Source: Microcaldota archaeon (GTDB taxonomy: Archaea > Micrarchaeota > Micrarchaeia > Anstonellales > Bilamarchaeaceae). From it: a stretch of DNA of 7,966 nt. Numbering within the stretch: the stretch's first letter is position 1; the number at the start of each line of letters is the position of its first letter. The DNA is taken from NCBI GenBank assembly GCA_023247345.1, contig JAHFGR010000052.1:1-7966 (forward strand), in the 5' to 3' direction. The translations under genes were made by a program, and so were the position numbers. The notes under the pieces are model-generated. The model searched no databases. It was not told where the DNA came from and saw only the letters and a list, made by a program, of their open reading frames with translations. Of this stretch, positions 7,256 through 7,966 are shown in pieces.

Positions 7256-7366
7256 CTAACAGTGTCTAGCTCCCTCAGTTCGATCTGAGAGCGCCCATGT
7301 TTTTCTCATGGAGCTAAACACTGTTACCACCGACAAACCTGTTTTTTTATGATCGATTATTTTCAT
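7256..7366 (-). CDS. Possible 36-residue ORF over the structured leader, doubtful
   Basis: An ATG at 7366 opens 36 codons (beginning MKIIDHKKTGLS, ending EGARHC) to a TAG at 7256. GGTGA lies at 7368-7372, but only one base before the ATG, too close for normal use. The local sequence TGGTGAAATGAAAAT nearly repeats the start region of the coiled-coil gene (TGGTGGAATGAAAAT at about 7839-7853); there the second ATG is well spaced, here the matching codon is ATA. No family is recognised and most of the frame overlaps the stem structure, so this may be a decayed small gene or no gene at all. Confidence 0.2.
   Translation of the reverse strand: MKIIDHKKTGLSVVTVFSSMRKTWALSDRTEGARHC
7257..7326 (-). 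ncRNA. Structured RNA element upstream of rpoA2 (17-bp closing helix)
   Basis: Positions 7257-7273 and 7310-7326 are inverted repeats that pair over 17 positions. At DNA level there is one mismatch (C7266 with A7317); in minus-strand RNA this becomes a G-U pair, so the helix is unbroken only in the transcript of the rpoA2 strand. The 36-nt interior holds a second perfect stem, CTCAG/CTGAG (7274-7278 with 7285-7289), and a CATG/CATG stem (7296-7299 with 7307-7310) that borrows a closing base. It could be an mRNA leader element, a separate small RNA or a tiny inverted-repeat mobile element. It matches no RNA family that I recognise, and it is not a tRNA. Confidence 0.6.
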
Positions 7367-7375
7367 TTCACCAGA

Positions 7376-7576
7376 TTAAACTTGAAAACCTTGACCATGT
7401 TCATTTCTTTTTAGAACTTCATCAGAAGCTCTAGCATCTGCTCTAGCCAATCCATGATCCTGCCCGGACGCTCCAGATCTTTCTCCTAATCTTCTAATGA
7501 GCCACGATCTTCTTTTTGCCGGGTCAACTGGAATTATTAATTGCCTTCCTTCATCAGTTAATCTTGTTTTTTGCAT
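7376..7576 (-). CDS. Small basic hypothetical protein, 66 residues
   Basis: I do not recognise this protein. It is supported as a gene by GGTGA at 7583-7587, six bases before ATG 7576, the same spacing as rpl4, and by its place 33 bases after another small gene on the same strand. The product is rich in Arg and Lys, with LTDEGRQLIIPVDPAKRRSWLIRRLGERSG at 6-35 and a Gly/Ala/Asp-rich tail. There is no membrane span, signal peptide or Cys/His metal site. The charge and the position in an RNA polymerase/ribosome locus would suit a nucleic-acid or ribosome-associated role, but that is a guess. Confidence 0.65.
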   Translation of the reverse strand: MQKTRLTDEGRQLIIPVDPAKRRSWLIRRLGERSGASGQDHGLARADARASDEVLKRNEHGQGFQV

Positions 7577-7609
7577 TTCTATTCACCATAAATATTATTT
7601 TTCAAATGA

Positions 7610-7840
7610 TTATTGACCCATTTCATGGGTCTCCGGAATTCGAGATCGAAGAGATTCCCGCTCCCAACCACCTGGATCACCATCTCTTTTTAAACTGCGA
7701 ACTTCGGAACTAAGACGTTTTATACGTCTTGCCTGTTTTTCTATCATGTCTTTAGCTTCCCTAAGTTCAACACGAAGTCTTCGGACTTCTTGACGCGGAT
7801 CGGATGATTTTTTTAGATGAGATCCGAATCTTCTTTGCAT
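7610..7840 (-). CDS. Small basic coiled-coil hypothetical protein, 76 residues
   Basis: The product is unrecognised but has clear structure: residues 19-50 (VRRLRVELREAK through EVRSLK) form about five regular heptads, with V, L, I, I, V at the a positions and L, A, Q, L, L at d, so a parallel coiled coil or long amphipathic helix is expected. Both ends are polar and basic (start QRRFGSHLKKSS). I chose ATG 7840 because GGTGG at 7848-7852 is seven bases away; the ATG at 7846 is in frame but only one base from that site. It is the first complete gene after the partial upstream gene and precedes the 66-residue gene, probably on the same transcript. The fold suggests a dimer or a partner-binding helix; no function can be assigned. 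Confidence 0.65.
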   Translation of the reverse strand: MQRRFGSHLKKSSDPRQEVRRLRVELREAKDMIEKQARRIKRLSSEVRSLKRDGDPGGWERESLRSRIPETHEMGQ

Positions 7841-7863
7841 TTTCATTCCACCATTTCACGCAA

Positions 7864-7891
7864 CCAGCCTAGAGCCTATTGCTTATAGCCG
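7864..7891. repeat. Short heptanucleotide repeat array, four units
   Basis: The plus strand reads ccagcct, agagcct, attgctt, atagccg, fitting NNNGCYT in the first three units and less well in the fourth. It fills the gap between the end of the upstream partial gene (7893) and the ribosome binding site of the coiled-coil gene. It shares the exact unit attgctt with the array inside rpl3. Confidence 0.55.
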
Positions 7892-7892
7892 A

Positions 7893-7966
7893 TCAAGCCG
7901 TATCAACATCATCCTGCTTAGCAGTATCTGCTACTTGGGTCTTACTTGCAAGCATTGGATCTTTTC
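7893..7966 (-). CDS. C-terminal end of an unidentified upstream gene
   Basis: The minus strand is open from the window edge for 23 full codons to a TGA at 7893, reading KDPMLASKTQVADTAKQDDV then DTA. The other two frames of this strand hit stops early. The tail is polar and Asp-rich with no family signature. The usual archaeal order would place rpoA1 upstream of rpoA2, but this tail does not look like the end of A' and two small genes intervene, so its identity is open. Confidence 0.45.
   Translation of the reverse strand, partial: KDPMLASKTQVADTAKQDDVDTA

Noticed and set aside
7244..7295. A tRNA-like pairing on the plus strand (GGCGTTC with GAGCGCC, and CTCAG-TTCGAT-CTGAG resembling a T arm)
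   Set aside because: The span is only about 52 nt, with no D arm or anticodon arm and a six-base T loop; the competing 17-bp helix is far stronger and on the opposite transcript.
7341..7348. T-run (gttttttt) as a terminator
   Set aside because: The run is on the plus strand, where I find no gene; on the minus strand, which carries the genes, it is an A-run.

Overview
The window reads as archaeal chromosome, probably from a small-genome DPANN-type lineage, though the phylum cannot be fixed by eye. The evidence is an archaeal RNA polymerase A'' subunit split from A', an archaeal two-KH NusA, ribosomal proteins L30e, L3 and L4 of archaeal type, and start sites preceded by GGTGA/GTGAT, which fits the archaeal 16S tail. 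The DNA is AT-rich. Every gene I can support lies on the minus strand, so transcription runs from high to low coordinates.

In order of transcription: a C-terminal fragment of an unrecognised gene (7893-7966); two small basic proteins of unknown function, each with a good ribosome binding site (7610-7840, a coiled coil; 7376-7576); a roughly 180-nt leader with a strong stem-loop structure (7257-7326) and a second hairpin; rpoA2 (6138-7196); rpl30e with a long charged N-terminal extension (5625-6125); a GC-rich spacer built from 7-nt repeats (5541-5619); nusA (5086-5514); a 1101-residue secreted, membrane-anchored beta-helix protein with its own candidate leaderless promoter (1730-5035); then rpl3 (656-1639) and rpl4 (1-649, running off the window).

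Two halves of core gene-expression machinery are therefore present: the RNA polymerase/L30e/NusA block (usually followed by rps12 and rps7 in archaea) and the start of the L3-L4-L23-L2 ribosomal block. A large surface-protein gene sits between them. No rpoA1 or rps12/rps7 is seen where the common archaeal order would place it.

The most unusual signals are: (1) a degenerate 7-nt repeat (plus-strand form NNNGCYT, minus-strand form ARGCNNN) at three separate places, once in frame inside rpl3 and once as a head-to-head inverted array; (2) a 17-bp helix before rpoA2 whose single mismatch becomes a G-U pair only in minus-strand RNA; (3) an RpoA'' that starts only about 15 residues before its trigger-loop region, with a stop codon just upstream; and (4) the insertion of a sequon-dense surface protein gene within housekeeping genes.
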